Shown: positions 25,715 to 39,404 of the stretch, in pieces
Layout of the letters: each line of letters starts with the position of its first letter
Position numbering within the stretch: position 1 is the stretch's first letter
Assembly (NCBI RefSeq): GCF_019097595.1
Contig: NC_080715.1
Location: 29,347,355-29,411,354, forward strand
Direction: 5' to 3'
Length of the DNA: 64,000 nt
Source of the DNA: Hemibagrus wyckioides
Taxonomy: Eukaryota; Chordata; Actinopteri; Siluriformes; Bagridae
Notes under the pieces: generated by a model
Told to the model about the DNA's origin: nothing
What the model saw: only the letters and a program-made list of their open reading frames with translations
Database searches by the model: none
Program-made: the position numbers and the translations under genes

Positions 25715-26545
25715 TATGCTGTGTGTATGGGGCAGCAGGGCATCACACAGCCACGCCCATTCACATACACTACCAGTCAAAAGTTTGGACACATCTTCTA
25801 ATTCCATGGTCTTTCCTGATGTTTATTTCTTTCTACATTGTAAAACAATGCTGAAGGCGGCCGAAATACACAATAATCTCGTTTGAACAGTTGATATGGA
25901 GATATGTCCGCTACTGATGCTCTGTAGAGCCTTCATAACGGCTCTAATCTCTGGAGATCCCAGAGGTGACAAAGATATGGAAAAAACTCTGCACTGATCT
26001 GCCTAGTGTTGCATCTGATCACAGTTTAGATATTAGATCTTCATATTCTTAGATCTTCAGCTGTGAGGTTCTGTCTTATATGTGTCAGTGGTTCATTATC
26101 ATCTTAATAAGCAGATTTTGCAGATTAACAGATGAAAAGTTTTGATGTGATTTAGCTCTAGAGGAAAAAAAGGAAAATAAAAACACATTGTTTTCTTGCT
26201 TTTCAGTACTGATTACAATATTAACTTCCCATGTTAACTCTGAAGTGTGTATGTAGTGTGCAGAAGTGGCCACTTGACTTGCATTAAATGTTAACAGTCT
26301 CCAAACAACTGGAACTTGATTTAGTTCTTGATTGTACAAAACAGCACAGTCTTATTATCCTAGCAGCTTGCTAATTTACGTTTATAGACGCCACTATATT
26401 ATTATATTTTGAAAGGAATTTCTACAGTATGCTTAAAATCATTTAATATTTTGAAATGGATAATCCCCATAATTATGGCCACTATGCCGCTAGGAACATG
26501 ATATCTATCATATATTGCACTGTAACAAGGTGTCTTTTCGTATGT

Positions 26546-29494
26546 CTATACGGCGCAGTCATCCTGGGGGGCGGTGCTAAAGGCGGTGGTCCGTAACAGG
26601 TCCAGGCAGTTGATGAGGACGAGTGTTCCTGTTAAGTGCCTCCAGCGTTTCGTGATGGGGTTCTTCATCCTGTCAAGGCCGGTGTGAAGCTCTTGGAGTA
26701 TGTCTCTGTAGCTGTCACCGATCTGGGCTGCCCACGTTACCAGGAAATCATAAGCTGGCTTCCACATGGCCTGAAAACGGGAAGGATGTAAAAGAATATT
26801 TTTATTTTTGCATCCATTGCATCCTGGACCAGGATAAAGTATTTACTGAAGATGAATAAACAGGACACTAACAAACTTTGATTGTTATTTAAGTTTGCGT
26901 GTGTGTGTGTGTTTCTTCTCCACACCTCGCTCTCTATCACACCGTCTGTGCCTCGGTAAGGAGCCTCATAAGATTCCATCTGTTTGCGTGACACTTTGGC
27001 CAGTTTTTCCGCGAGGTCTCTCCAGCGCTCAGCCACTTCCACTGCTGCAGTCAGAAGTGCAAAGTCCTTCAGGAGCCGAGCCACCAGCCCCTGACAGTCC
27101 AGTTTCAACAGGGCCTGAGATCACACAAAAACATATTTACAATGTAAACACATGCTATACTGACTATGTTAACTGCTTCATACGAAGGTCAGATGATCCT
27201 CATGCCTGCTCACTTCTATTGAACTATGTGTTCAGATGACAAGCATTGATGCATGGATTTGATTTAAAATGAAAACTAGTTTTTACACACTGTATTCTTA
27301 TGGCAAATCCAAACATATGACCTGGGTCAGTGAGCCACCAAATTCCAAACAGTGATCAGAACACGATGATAACAAGATTTTCACATAAATAGTGTATGTA
27401 TGTATGTGTGCATTTGTGCTTGTGTGTATATATGTATATGTGTATTTGTGCATGCCTGTGTGTATGTATGCATGCATGTATTTGTGCGTGTGTGTATGTA
27501 TGTGTGTATTTGTGTGTGTATGGATGTGTGTATGCACGTGTGTATGTTTGTATGTATGTATGCGTGTATTTGTGAATGTATGTGTGCATGTGTGTGTGAA
27601 TTTGTGCATGTCTATGTATATGTACGCATGCATGTACGTCTGTGTATGTATGTGTGTATTTGTGAATGAATGTTTGCATGTATGTTTGTATTTGTGCATG
27701 TCTGTGTGTATGTGTGTGTGTGTTTGTGCATGTCTGTGTGTATGTGTGTGTGTATTTGTGCATGTCTGTGTGTGTGTGTGTGTATTTGTGCATGCCTATG
27801 TGTATGTGTGTGTTTTTGTGCATGCCTGTGTATATGTATACATGTATGGGTGTGTCTCTATGTATGTGTGTATTTGTGTGTGTCTTTGTGTATGTATGTA
27901 TGCGTGTGTGAGTATGTATGTATGTGTGTGTATATGTGCAGTATGTATGTGTGTATTTGTGTGTGTGTATGGCTGTATGTATACATGTGTGCGTGTGTAT
28001 GCAACAGTATGTGAGTGTTGCTGTAATCAGGCTGCAGGTTGAGACAGCTACTGTAGCAGAGGTTACTGCACAGGTTACTGAGCTGTTTTCAGTTACAGCA
28101 CATGCTGCAGCATGCACCCTTGCCACAAAGCCGACAGACACGGAAAAAAAGTGCAAAGCTCACACATTCTTTCTTGCGCAAGTGAAAGAATCTTTGTGTC
28201 AGTCTGCAAATTCACTAGCATTTATACTTGAAGTATTTCATATATTATTGTGTCACATTACAATAAACTCTACAGGTTAGCTGGTTAAAAAGAGATCCTC
28301 TTAGCTGAAGCGTGTATGTGCATGTGTGTGTGTGTGTGTGTGTGTATACACAGCACTTCGGCACACAGGATGAACTCTTTCAATCAAACAACTGAGTATA
28401 ATGACTGTGTGCTTTGATGAACTTGCAGATAAGGCTCTTAGCAAGGGATTTACGTGCTAGCAAGAGCGTAACACGCCATCCAGTCCCATCCAACTGGGAA
28501 ACACTGGAGGAAGTAGGAACATCCGGCTGGGGCGGGTGGAAAAAAACACCAGCGTTTGTTTGGTTTTATTCGGCTTGCTCCTTCCTCCTCCTTACGCTCT
28601 CTGGTGTGTGCTTCAGTGGGATTCACTAAAGATCAGAGAACGTTTTCAGGCATTTTCTTTTGTGTCAGAGCTGCATGCAGAAAAATACTCTCAGGCTCGT
28701 ATTAGAGCATGTAAACATGGCAGCGTGACACACACACACACACACACACGCTTAACGGGTATTTGCATTGATCTCAGTGCTACTCTAGCTAAATCTAGCA
28801 ACTCAGCTTCAACCTTAACCTCAATTTTGACTTAAAAGTAATCTTTTTTGCTCTTTTAAATGATATAAGTTTTTGAATTTTTTTTTTTAAAGATGCAAAT
28901 TTTGTTAAATAATATCTACACAAGGTAAAAACCATCATGTATTCCTACCAGTATGTGGACATCTGGTGCTCATAAAGACATATAAACATAGCACACACAC
29001 ACACTCGTTTGTCTTACTATCCTCGTAAGGATCTTCCATTGCCATAATTATTAATGCAGCTATGCTATACTAACCAAATTGTTTAAATAAAAGCTGCAGT
29101 TGTTGTAAATCAGGCAACAACATTGTCCTCATGCGAACCAGGCAAATATTCCAATTCTTTGCACACATACACACACACACACACACACATACACACACAC
29201 TCACAGTCCCTGAGGTCAGTGATGTCCAATTTCAATTCCAGTTGGATGGATGGAATGTTCGGTATGAGAGGAAATTGGGGGAAGGTATACATCTGATAAC
29301 CTCGGAGATCTCTGAACTAGACCAAGAGGTTTTGAATTCCTGCCTTCCAGCTTAAATCTTTTTCTCCGAGTGATGAGTTAAATGAAGGAATTCTTTATAT
29401 TTATTAAGCATTTTGAACATAGGATCAAAGCTTCGCTGCCTTCAATAAACAAATCCAGCAGTGATCCACCAGAAGCATCGCTACATGTTTACAC

Positions 29495-29583
<89 letters not shown>

Positions 29584-32500
29584 CAACTTTACACAGCTGG
29601 ACCTTCCAATTTCTTAAAAGATTAGCTTCATATCAGAATTATTAGCCATCTGTTTTCATGGTAGAGGTAAAGATGAAGCAAAAAAAGTGCTGGAAAGTGG
29701 AGATTCCTGATCAGCATTGTTGAGATTACGTCTGGCATGACCTCAAACCTTAAGTTTAATTGAAAATTATGGGGAAAACTTGTTTTCCTTATAAAAATTA
29801 GGCACGCTGTTATGTCCGTAGTTTGTACGGTGTGTCAAATTGAACAAAAAGCCATGAATATCCTGTATGAATATGGGATAAGGTTTAGCATGATTTCCTC
29901 CACTTCCCTTTGTACTGAGCTAAAAATATGGGCCTCCATTTGGTGTTGACATTTCTAAGATGCCCATGAGAGGTTTTAGGGCATTCTGAAGTGTACATCA
30001 GAGAGCTGTTCTACCTGCGCCATTGAAAAGGAAGGATGGACCAGAATATATTAAAAGATCATTGACATAGTCTGTTTCCTGTCATCAAAACTTCTATTTT
30101 TAAATAATTGCATTTCCAGCCAGTATACAGTGTTGCTCAACATCTCGCTCTTAGCAGTGGACACCTAAGTCTATGGGCTTGAGCTCTCGTCTAACCTGAT
30201 TTAAAAACACTCTCCACCCTCTGCACATACACTGAGGTGCTCAGTCTATCAGTGAAGCTGTATTCACTGGGAATGCTAGCCACTCTGTGAGCCCTGATAT
30301 AATACTTGCCAATTACAATCAACTATTTTGTTATTTGTTATTACTTGCTCAAATTAAGATGCTTAGTCAAAAGCAGTCATAAGGCTTCATGGAAGGGCTT
30401 AAAAGCTTTTCTGAAGTATTTAGGGAGTGTGGAGAGGATGTTAACTACCTTGGGATCAGTGCAGTGCAACAGGCTCACAGGGGTGTGTGACCCCTTGGGA
30501 AATCATACCACATCAACCAGCTGGGTCTGTACTCAGAAGTGGTGTTCAAGCTCTGGGAAAAGTTTGACAAGGTACAGGTGGACCTCTTTGCCGATGCCAA
30601 GTCAACAGTAGTCGGCTGGGACAGGATGCACTGCCCCACAACTGGCTTCGCACTGTACTATATATCTTTCCTTTCCAGACTAAATAGTTATTTTTACTAT
30701 TTGTCAAAAGTCACACAGCTAGATGAAAATATTTAAACTCAAAAGGACTGTCCTAGAACCCTAAGTCCCTAAGACCATTCATGATTAAAAAGTGAAAATA
30801 AGATTCGCATAAAGATGATCTTAAATCATGCCTCTGTGTGTCTTGGCCTGATTCAAATACAAAAGGGTGTGCTTGAACAAGGAGTGTCTCCTGCTGCGCT
30901 CACAGCCTGTTTAGATGCAAACAATAAAAAAGGAAACATCTGTGTAGCCAGTCCGACACACCCTGGCCTTCTTCCATCGTCCGCCTATATGGGACAGAAT
31001 GCTAATCAGCAGATGACCTGCGGTGGTCATACACTCAAAACTATTCAGGCTCTCCATTTGGGTATCAGAAGATTAATTGCAACTGACCAAAATTACCTGA
31101 TGTCAGAGACTATACAGTATATCTTACAGAATTCTTCCAAGCAGGACAATGGCATGTGCTCATCTATGCTCTATTGTTACATAACATATAAAACATTTAT
31201 TGCTGCTGTTTGTTTAGGATTACCTGTTAGTTTACATTTATTAATATACCATTATAGTATACTATAGATTATTACTATTTCTTAATTAGGAGACTAATAT
31301 TCCAGATTATCATTAAATAATCCTAATGTTTTAACCTCATAACCTCATAATCTCATAACCTCATAATCTCTATCACAACAGCAGCTAAAACTCATTTATA
31401 TTCATTAAGTATTAAATGAAATGTTATTTGGATAAATGGAAAATGTAAATAAGCTTTTTTAAGTGATCTTTAAAAGTCTCTATTAAACGATACTGAAAGT
31501 AATCCATCCAGATACAGTCCAGCATTGACAGCATTGATATCAGCTAAAAGATAAGCTTCTCTTGAAGACGAGGAGTTTTGCTCCGACGTGCACAACAGAG
31601 CTTTTTTCAGGATCTCAGGACCTTTTATGCAAAGCAAACGATCCATTCACACTTCGAACAACACTTCAAAAACACTTTGTTAGTACGTACCATGAAGAGC
31701 TCCTTTTGGAAAGACTTCCTTTGCTTTCCTTCAGATGTGTCGCAGTCTTCTTTCAGCTTCTCAAGAACACAGGCAACTTTTTCGGGCTCACTGTTAGCCT
31801 CCGTACGACAAAAGTGGGCCAGAGGAAGGTTGACGTAGCCTAATGCATCAGCAAATGCTCTCCAGCTATTGATGTTTTCCATCAGTATAGTCCTCAGTGA
31901 AGAATACATGTAAGTGAGACATTTGCATGGGGTTAGAATTCGGTCTAAAAGAACAGTAGAGGTCAGCTCAGGCCCTTTGAAATTAACCGGTTGGACTTTT
32001 CCCATTATAAGAATGTTCTTGGTATGCACCAATCCAATTTTGCCATGATAGTATCCAACATACCACTCCTTGGTCCAAAGATGCCCTTTGAGTTTGATTT
32101 TTTCTTCGCTCAAAAGTGCCACCACGTCGCCTTTCACATACTCCAGCAAATACTGGCTCTTGGTTTGTCTAAGAACAGTCTTTAGCAACTTTCCAAACTT
32201 GATATTTTTGACTGGTCTGTCCTGAAACACTGGATATTTTGTGACTCCTAGAAGAGGTGAGAGTATGGTTTTGTGCTTCTCGTTTTTCTTTAAAAAGCGC
32301 CTCTGCACCGTGCTCGTTGCAACCTTTGGCAGAGGGGGTGGTGTCTGAACACAGAACTGGGCGAGGATGCATTCCTTGTCGTCTTTAACTTGAATGCGCA
32401 AAGTGAAGTCTGAGATGTTGTCTGGATCTCGAGCAGATACGGAATAGATGAGGCGTGATACTTTGCCAAGTTTCAGCTGAAAACTCCTCACCACTCTTGT

Positions 32501-34216
32501 CTGCTCACTAATTTTCACTTCGAAATTTGAAATGTTAGAATACACACCAACCTTAAGATCTTGAGGCTTTGCAAGTACAAACTGGTGTTTCCCCCAGAGC
32601 TGGAGGGATAATGGCGGAATACAGTGGGACTGCATTTTAGCTTCACTTACTAATAATGTTTTGGGAGCACAATCATGGCCAAACATGGCAACAACTGTCT
32701 TAAATGATGGATGGATGTGCTTAGGACCATATACGCCAAGTGTAACTTTCTTTACAACATGCTCCCAGACTGTGTTGTATGGGGCAACAACCTGGGCTTG
32801 AGCAACCACTGATACATACATGCATGGCTCTAAATTGTCCAAGGTTACCTGGACTGTATCTCCATACATATAAACATTAGAAACTGGAACGTAGGGTCCG
32901 TCCTTGCAGTCGCTGCGGACACAGATCACTTCTGCCGTTTGTCGGCTCTCCATCTTGACAACAACGGATACTTTCATCTCTAATGTTAAAGTGGTTTTTG
33001 TTTCCATATTGCTAAGTTTGATCTCCACAACTGGACTCACTGTAGTACATTTATCATTGTTAAGCTCCAATGGTGGGTCCAGCAAGGCTTTTAATGATAT
33101 CTGCTGAGTGTCATCTGGTGCAACATGGCCCTCAGGCACAAGGATGCTGATACTAGTGTCGGGTAGCTGAACAGCACCACCTGAGCTGTCGAGTTTGCAC
33201 ACGATGTTGGTCTCGATTGGCTGTGTTTGACCCCATCCGGGATTTTGCCCAATGGAGTCTAGGTCATGACAGGACCTTGTAAACTTGCGGTGGTTTAACC
33301 AGGCATTTTTGAAGTCTTCTCTACTCTGAAACTGTTCAGGTGAAGGTGCTTTCAAGCTTCCGAAAAACCCCAAGAATTCCGGAGGTGCATCTGCCTGCGA
33401 TTGCAAGATGGACAGTTCGGACAAACTGTAACAACGCTTGCTCCTATAAAACGGATTGTTCCTTCTGAGTACTGGACCTTTCTCTGTGTCAGGGTTTAAG
33501 CAATACGAATCCAAAATATTACTTCCAAACTTGTTGATGTTAATACTGCTGTTGTTTTTTGAGTCTGGAGAGGAACTCTGGATACTGTTTTGATCAGTTA
33601 ACAAGGAGCCATCAAGGAATGGGTTGAGGGACATCCGCTTTTTTACGAAAGGGTTTCCGTTTTGCGAAACCATAGGTTTTACGTGCTCGTCCCACTCTCC
33701 ACGTTGCTCTTGCTCTTTGGACCCATCATTAGAAATGTCTGCTAGGCTGTCGATCATGCCACTGTCGCAGGATAGAGATTCTTGCTGTTTGACAGGCTTG
33801 ACGTAGGCTGCTGGGATGTAACCCATCTCTGTGTTATTATGGGCATACCACCACTCTCCACCAGATGTGTCAAGAACATAAAGATGGTCCCCCTTAGAAA
33901 ACTTCAAGGTGGTGAAGTTTGATGGACAGTAATCTTTAATGGCAATAACTTCTCGAGCAGATTCAATTGAGGCAGTAGCTTCCAGTCGTAAAGTGCTAGG
34001 GCTGGGCACTGAAAAAAAAATCATAAAGCTTAGAAACTACTAATAATGTTCTAGTGAATCTAAACAAACAAAAAGAAGAGAAACATGAGGGAAACCTTTA
34101 ACGTCAGAGAGGGTGGCTTCTAACACTCCAGAAGTCAGTTCAATGAGTGTTCCCTCAGACTTGCAGCGAGGTATTGCATTGTTGTTATTCGTTGCTCGAA
34201 TTCGATGGGCAGCCAT
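26546..34216 (-). CDS. sh3bp4: SH3 domain-binding protein 4 (four coding exons)
   Basis: Coding exons: 34096-34216, 31691-34008, 26926-27114 and 26546-26770. All have GT/AG boundaries and join in phase to 950 residues (human 963). The start gives [10 protein letters not shown], as in mammals. Domains: N-terminal SH3 about 60-113 ([20 protein letters not shown]); three NPF motifs at about 159-161, 169-171 and 225-227, ligands for EH domains; a ZU5-type region from about 305 ([20 protein letters not shown]); a second SH3-like segment ([19 protein letters not shown]); and a C-terminal death-domain-like region carried by the last two exons. Known roles of the family: selective endocytic trafficking of transferrin receptor, and negative regulation of Rag GTPase/mTORC1 signalling. 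No premature stop or missing domain is seen. A minus-strand ATTAAA at 26442-26447 is a possible poly(A) signal. The 4.6 kb third intron is filled with repeats. Confidence 0.95.
27390..28012. repeat. Long TG/TATG-rich low-complexity tract
   Basis: About 620 bases of tgtgtgtatg words with an irregular about 30-34 base higher-order unit (gtgtatttgtgcatgtctgtgtgtatg). Long open frames on both strands are artefacts of the missing stop words. It lies in the third intron of sh3bp4, 280 bases from exon 3. Confidence 0.92.
29495..29582. repeat. (GATA)n microsatellite
   Basis: About 21 uninterrupted gata units in the sh3bp4 intron. Confidence 0.95.
30370..30660 (+). mobile_element. Retroelement fragment, DIRS-like RNase H region
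   Basis: The third frame reads [21 protein letters not shown] then [17 protein letters not shown], resembling the 'EVV..IW.RFG.A.VDLFAS....HCP' segment of fish DIRS-type retroelements. Broken on both sides, in the third intron of sh3bp4. Assigned from motif memory only. Confidence 0.45.
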
Positions 34217-34992
34217 GCCTAGTTTTCCTGCAGCATATTTCCTTTTTCTGTCAAAAAGCTTGTGCCATCTTCTAATCCCAACTGTGACCAGTAGCTTTTT
34301 ATTCGATCTGCTTGGGAAACAAAAAAATTAAGGACAGATATTTATTGACTACAGTGCTGTCATGGCATAAGATTTGTGTCCAGCAGAAATTTCCATGAAA
34401 AGTTATGATTCAGAATTCAGGACTTGAATTCTACTGTCTAGATTTAACTCATTAAATCATATTCCAAATGTTTATAAGATATGTATAGTGCAATAAGTAA
34501 TACTGTTACATAATCCTGTTAAAAGAAACCATTAGGCTAGTCCCATTACACTGATAAAGGAAAAAAGCTCACTGAATTTTTAATTCAAACCTGTTCCACT
34601 TGAATGAATTAAGCTACTTTAACACTGTTTTGGGACATACAGCATGGTCTGATCGTGTATTTTCAAAGAACTGGATAAAATCAAACTGTGCTTTCATTTG
34701 AACAGGCATTCTACAGGTCCCTGGTGTTCAGCAATATCCACATTACCAGTGCACTACTCTATTAAATATGCTCAAACAGTGCTTAATTAATTAGTTATAG
34801 TTCCTGTCAGTGGTGACATCCTCGTGAGAGATTTCATAATCTATCTATCATCAATCTAGCAATTGGAAACGTGTGGAAAAGTTTATTGAAAGAACTGAAA
34901 TCACATTCATCATATTGATAAGAAATGTCATAATTTTATAGAAACTATACATGATATTTTCCCTTAAATCTAACTTATATACACTATACTAT

Positions 34993-35045
34993 ATATATAA
35001 TTCAATGATTTGGAGGGGTGTCCCAAAACGTTTGGCAATATAGTG
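34993..35045. mobile_element. Solo Tc1 terminus (family A-related)
   Basis: 'ttcaatgatttggaggggtgtcccaaaacgtttggcaatatagtg' nearly matches the terminus at 43871-43915. No transposase. Located upstream of the sh3bp4 coding exons. Confidence 0.7.
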
Positions 35046-35624
35046 TAAATCCACAGGTGCCATAAGTTCAAAAACATTGCTTATACTCCTACAGATTTAT
35101 CCACGCAAATTAGTTATTACGCACAAATTACATTTATCTCTACAATGATGCAGCAAACATCTATGGTTTATCTAATATTTTCAGAACCATATCTCTGTGT
35201 GTACACTAATATTAAAAAATCACTGCAACTCACTGCTCATCATCATCAAGTGTTTATGGTTCAGTGTATTTGCTACACCCATTGCAGGCAACTGTAGAAG
35301 CCTGGATATCTTCCAGTGTGTTTAAAACCACTATACACGACATATGATACAGGTGGCATTCAACATGTGAAAAAAAGAAAGCTTTCATCAATACTCCAGA
35401 AATATCATTACAAAACGACAATATTGACAGCTTCTGAATTCAACAGGAACAGAATAAAAACAGCCAAAGATGGAAAAAAAGTCAGTTAGTTAAACTGCGA
35501 TTGCATAATTCAATGTTGTTTGCAACATAACCACAAATGAGGTGATGCTCTGTCGTGACATGTCATGGGCTAAAACAGTGATGGAAAAAAAGAAAATTCA
35601 TATCCTAGTCCAGGCAAATTTTTT

Positions 35625-35965
35625 TCCATTTCCATTGTCTGTACCGCTTATCCGATCTATCATCGGGTCATGGTCAGCCTGTGCATCTCAGGCGTCATCA
35701 GGCATCAAGGCAGTATACACTCTGGACGGAGTGCCAACCCATCGCAGGGCACACACACACACACTCATGACGGGCAATTTAGAGACTCCAATCAGCCTAG
35801 AAGCATGTCTTTGGACTGTGGGAGGAAACCGGAGCACACCAACCCTACCAAGCACAGGGAGAAAATACAAACTTCACACACACAGTGAGCGGGATCAAGA
35901 CTCGAACCCAGGACGCTGGCGGTGTGAGGCGAATGTGTGAACCACTAAGCAACCATGCCGCCCCA
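35625..35965 (+). repeat. Widespread fish interspersed repeat
   Basis: From 'ccattgtctgtaccgcttatcc' through 'gagtgccaacccatcgcagggcacacacac', 'gtctttggactgtgggaggaaaccgga', to 'cgaacccaggacgctggcggtgtgaggc'. A non-coding dispersed repeat in many fish genomes, here upstream of the sh3bp4 coding exons. The open frames in it are not genes. Confidence 0.7.
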
Positions 35966-36234
35966 GGCAAGATTCCGCGGCTCATTCCTGGAATTCAAGC
36001 CTGCACTTTACAGGAACAAAAGTCTTCTGAATCATCTCTAGATTGAAAATGAAGTCGCTGTCTAGTCCATGTTGTGTTGTAGGATCATGCCATGCTTAAG
36101 CATAGATTATTAGACATTTGAATAATTGGATAATTAAACTTTTCCTAAAATTGAAATTCTCATTAACAGCTATAACAACAGTATTATTTTACCCAAAGCA
36201 CATAGATTTCAATTGGGGGTGCTGGAAAATAAAG

Positions 36235-36480
36235 TAGCTACTCTAACTGGGAAGGGTTTCCACTAGATTTTGGAGTGTGGAGCTGAGAATCTGTGGACAT
36301 TTTGTCACAAGAGCATTAATGACATTCGGGGAAGAAGGAGGTGTGGTGTGCAGTTTGGGGTTGAGATCAGGACATTTGAGTTCTTCTTTGACTTTATGGT
36401 CCAGTTGCAGTGAACAGAAATCTTAATGCTACAGCATACAAAGACATTCTAGACAACTGTGTGCTTCCAGCTTAGAGGTT
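36235..36480. mobile_element. Family D-like Tc1 internal fragment
   Basis: 'gggaagggtttccactagattttggagtgtgg ... caagagcattaatgacattcgggg' matches the internal segment common to Tc1-derived short elements, then 'atgctacagcatacaaagacattctagacaa' matches transposase DNA also present at 46748. Ends not defined. Confidence 0.5.
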
Positions 36481-36517
36481 GTGAGGAAGGAAAATATGTA
36501 TGTGACGGTCAGGTCAG

Positions 36518-36556
36518 GTGTGTGTGTGTTTTTGTGTGTGTGTGTGTGTGTGTGTA
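36518..36556. repeat. (GT)n microsatellite
   Basis: GT run with one TTT interruption. Confidence 0.85.
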
Positions 36557-39404
36557 TTTAATATTTGACATTTCTGACAATTCTGCAATAATAATTAGAG
36601 TCTCGTCAGAGTCAAATTTGGCAGAAAATCCAAACAGCTCCAAATCCAAACAGCTCAGACATTATGCATGAAAGAAGTCTACGCAGTGACTGGCAGGAGA
36701 CACAGCCAATCAGGAGTGTGGGAGTTTAAACAAAGCAAACAAAGTGTATAAATATTACAACATAAAAAGAGAATTGGTTGCAGGATTGACAGGTTTTTTG
36801 GATAAAAAGCTAAGACAGTTACTTGTTCTTTAATTAGAAAGGAAGCTCTTTGCTTGAGTTATTCTGTGCATTTAATCTGTTTCATTTTATCCTCGTTATC
36901 CTTATATTTTATTGTGACATTCGCTGGGTTTGTGCCAAACTTTTTTAATAGGTGAGAATATAAAATGCATGGATTTTATATTTTATATTCTTATTAGATA
37001 AGAAAATATTAATATCAGAAAACCCTAACCCAGGGGGCACTAATGAAAGGGCCAAGTGCTATGGTTTTGTACTTTACACTATACTTCAGCTAGGGTTCGA
37101 TGGCCATGGAGGTACTGTACACAAAACCACTGAGAAATCCCAAGTTTCAGAGATTAATGCAGCCAGCGAAAGAAGAATGCAGCCCAAACTTCAAATTTCC
37201 TGTGACTGAAAATCTGTACTGTGTAAAATGTCTTAAGAAAGCAAGAGACACTGTTGCTAGCGGTGGGGCTTTGAAAACTATCCATCTTTGACACTACCAC
37301 TGCATTATAAAGTCATAATGAATCAGCCAAATAAGTGAGATGCAAGGTAGTGTCCTCTTAAGCCTGATCTCAGATTCAGCACTCTCTTCAGAAGCATGTC
37401 AACAGTTTCCATGGGTACCGCCTTGCCGAGGAAAGGCATTTCCATGAGAGGATCTTCAGACAAATACCAGAGTGTGGCAGCGTGAAGGACTCGCACAAAC
37501 ATGCTTTTATTATTTCTTTGCCCGCTGTGGAATTGTATCTTCAAGTATCCCAGACACAGATAAAGCCTCTTGAACTTGGGGCACAAGACGCACAAATGTG
37601 TTGTTGAAATGAAGAATTCTGTAATTGCTTCGAAATAACTTGTGTATTACTGTACACAAATAACCCAGGGTTGAATTCCAGGACTTCACATACAGAGGAA
37701 GACAATAATGTCAAAGCACTAGAATGAAAAATGTGGATTATAATATATGTAATATAATATATCATGCTTTTGAAAATATATGAATCTGATATGTAAAATC
37801 TCAATCTATGGCAGCTGTGAGAAATAACCTGAGCGCAGAAGTTTGAACAAGAAATGAATTCAAAATATAAAATATGTATACATCAAGTGGGTCAGGGTGT
37901 CATTTTCCCTCATATATAATTAAAGATTCAGAAAGTCTCTAATATGCCTAATATTCTAATATTCAGAAAGTCTCTAGTGGACAGAAATATGAAAATATGA
38001 GCAATAGAAGAATGTATCCAGGACATTTGTCTACTCTTAACCTGTGACTTAACCTGACTAAATGAGAAAGGATGCACTAACATTGAGCAAGGGCACTTTA
38101 GGTCATATGATTAAAACATTAGAGGTGCTAATCTCCTCAAAGCCAGTTTAAAGCCTATCATTCAAACAGTTACGGTGAAAGTGACAGGATTTCCTCGCAG
38201 TTAAGTCTCGTGTGTGAATCTGGTTATTAACACTAGCCTTTAACATGGCCTCCAGCATTTCCACAATGGAGAAATCTGCAGATACACAACTGTGATGACA
38301 AAATCTGAAAGAGTTTATACTACAGTCATGAATCGGAAAAGTCAGAGAAAACGGAATTTCTGTTTTGTCTTAATAAACGGCTGACGTGAAATCATTTCAG
38401 ATTTCGATCACTTTTTCTTGCAGAGTCACGTCAAAGTTTTATATTATGACAAACTCGTAAGCACTGAGCCATGATATCGAGCTGTTCAGGAGTTGTATCA
38501 TTTGTATATATCTTGTTGTATATCTTTCCGCTCCTAATTTTAACCCAACTGTATAGGAAAGTGTTGAGGAAACTACTCCTCAATCAACACTGTGGCTTTG
38601 TGAATGATGCATGGATTATTACACCATGCAGCACAACTGAGATATCATTAATAAAAGCGTAATTATTGTTAATAACAGTGGTACTAAGAGCCCAACGTGA
38701 TGCTGACAATAGTTTAAAATGGTTTCTTTTGAGTTCATTACAAACTGGTTTCTAGTTTGGCGTTTTATGGAGCTGAAATTTCTGTTTTTGTTTTTTTTTT
38801 GCTTTCAATGTTTGGAATTGGATCTGGAAACGAACATATGCACGCTATTTATTCCCTGCGATCATAAAAAGGTCAACGCCCTGAGATCGGACTTCCGATC
38901 CAACACAATTCCAGTCATACATCAAATAATAAAGTACAGCGACACTGGGATGCATATAAAACAGACAGACAGTCTACAGTATGAACGTATATGGCTAAGT
39001 GGCAGGAAAACACAGAGGAAATGCCAGTGTGATGAGTTCCTGAAAACTCTCTCCTCGTGCCATTGCACAGTTAGAACGACAGGATCACTTTGACCTGCTA
39101 AAAAGATTTCCACCTCTCCAGAGACCAAAACACACACACACACGTCCAAAGCAAAATACTAACCGCATTTCTCCCTTTTCACCATCCAAAAAAAAAGCGA
39201 TAGCATGAATTAGTTCATGTTTTTTGTAATACAATGTGATGAAAGCAGGTGCAAGTATAAGAATCCGCAAGATTTCTCTTTGAAGTAGACGGCATGAAAA
39301 TTTTCCAAAAGGGAAAAACATGGATTGCGAAAATTTGCACGAAGAATAAGTCATGGATAACCATAAAACTTTCTTCTGTCGACTGTATCCTTGATGTTCA
39401 TTGT

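Larger units (their letters stand above)
28013..31690 (-). other. sh3bp4 third intron, remainder
   Basis: Contains CA/GT runs near 28324, 28729 and 29170, the (GATA)n array and the retroelement fragment. The 30815-31267 open frame shows no family resemblance. Confidence 0.65.

Noticed and set aside
27298..28280. Long open frames on both strands with HTHT/VCVC-type composition
   Set aside because: Created by the TG/TATG repeat lacking stop words; no start context or splice support.
30815..31267. 150-codon open frame in the sh3bp4 intron
   Set aside because: No recognisable domain, no codon or splice evidence; chance frame or decayed repeat.
35542..35940. 132-codon open frame
   Set aside because: Lies wholly in a dispersed non-coding fish repeat.
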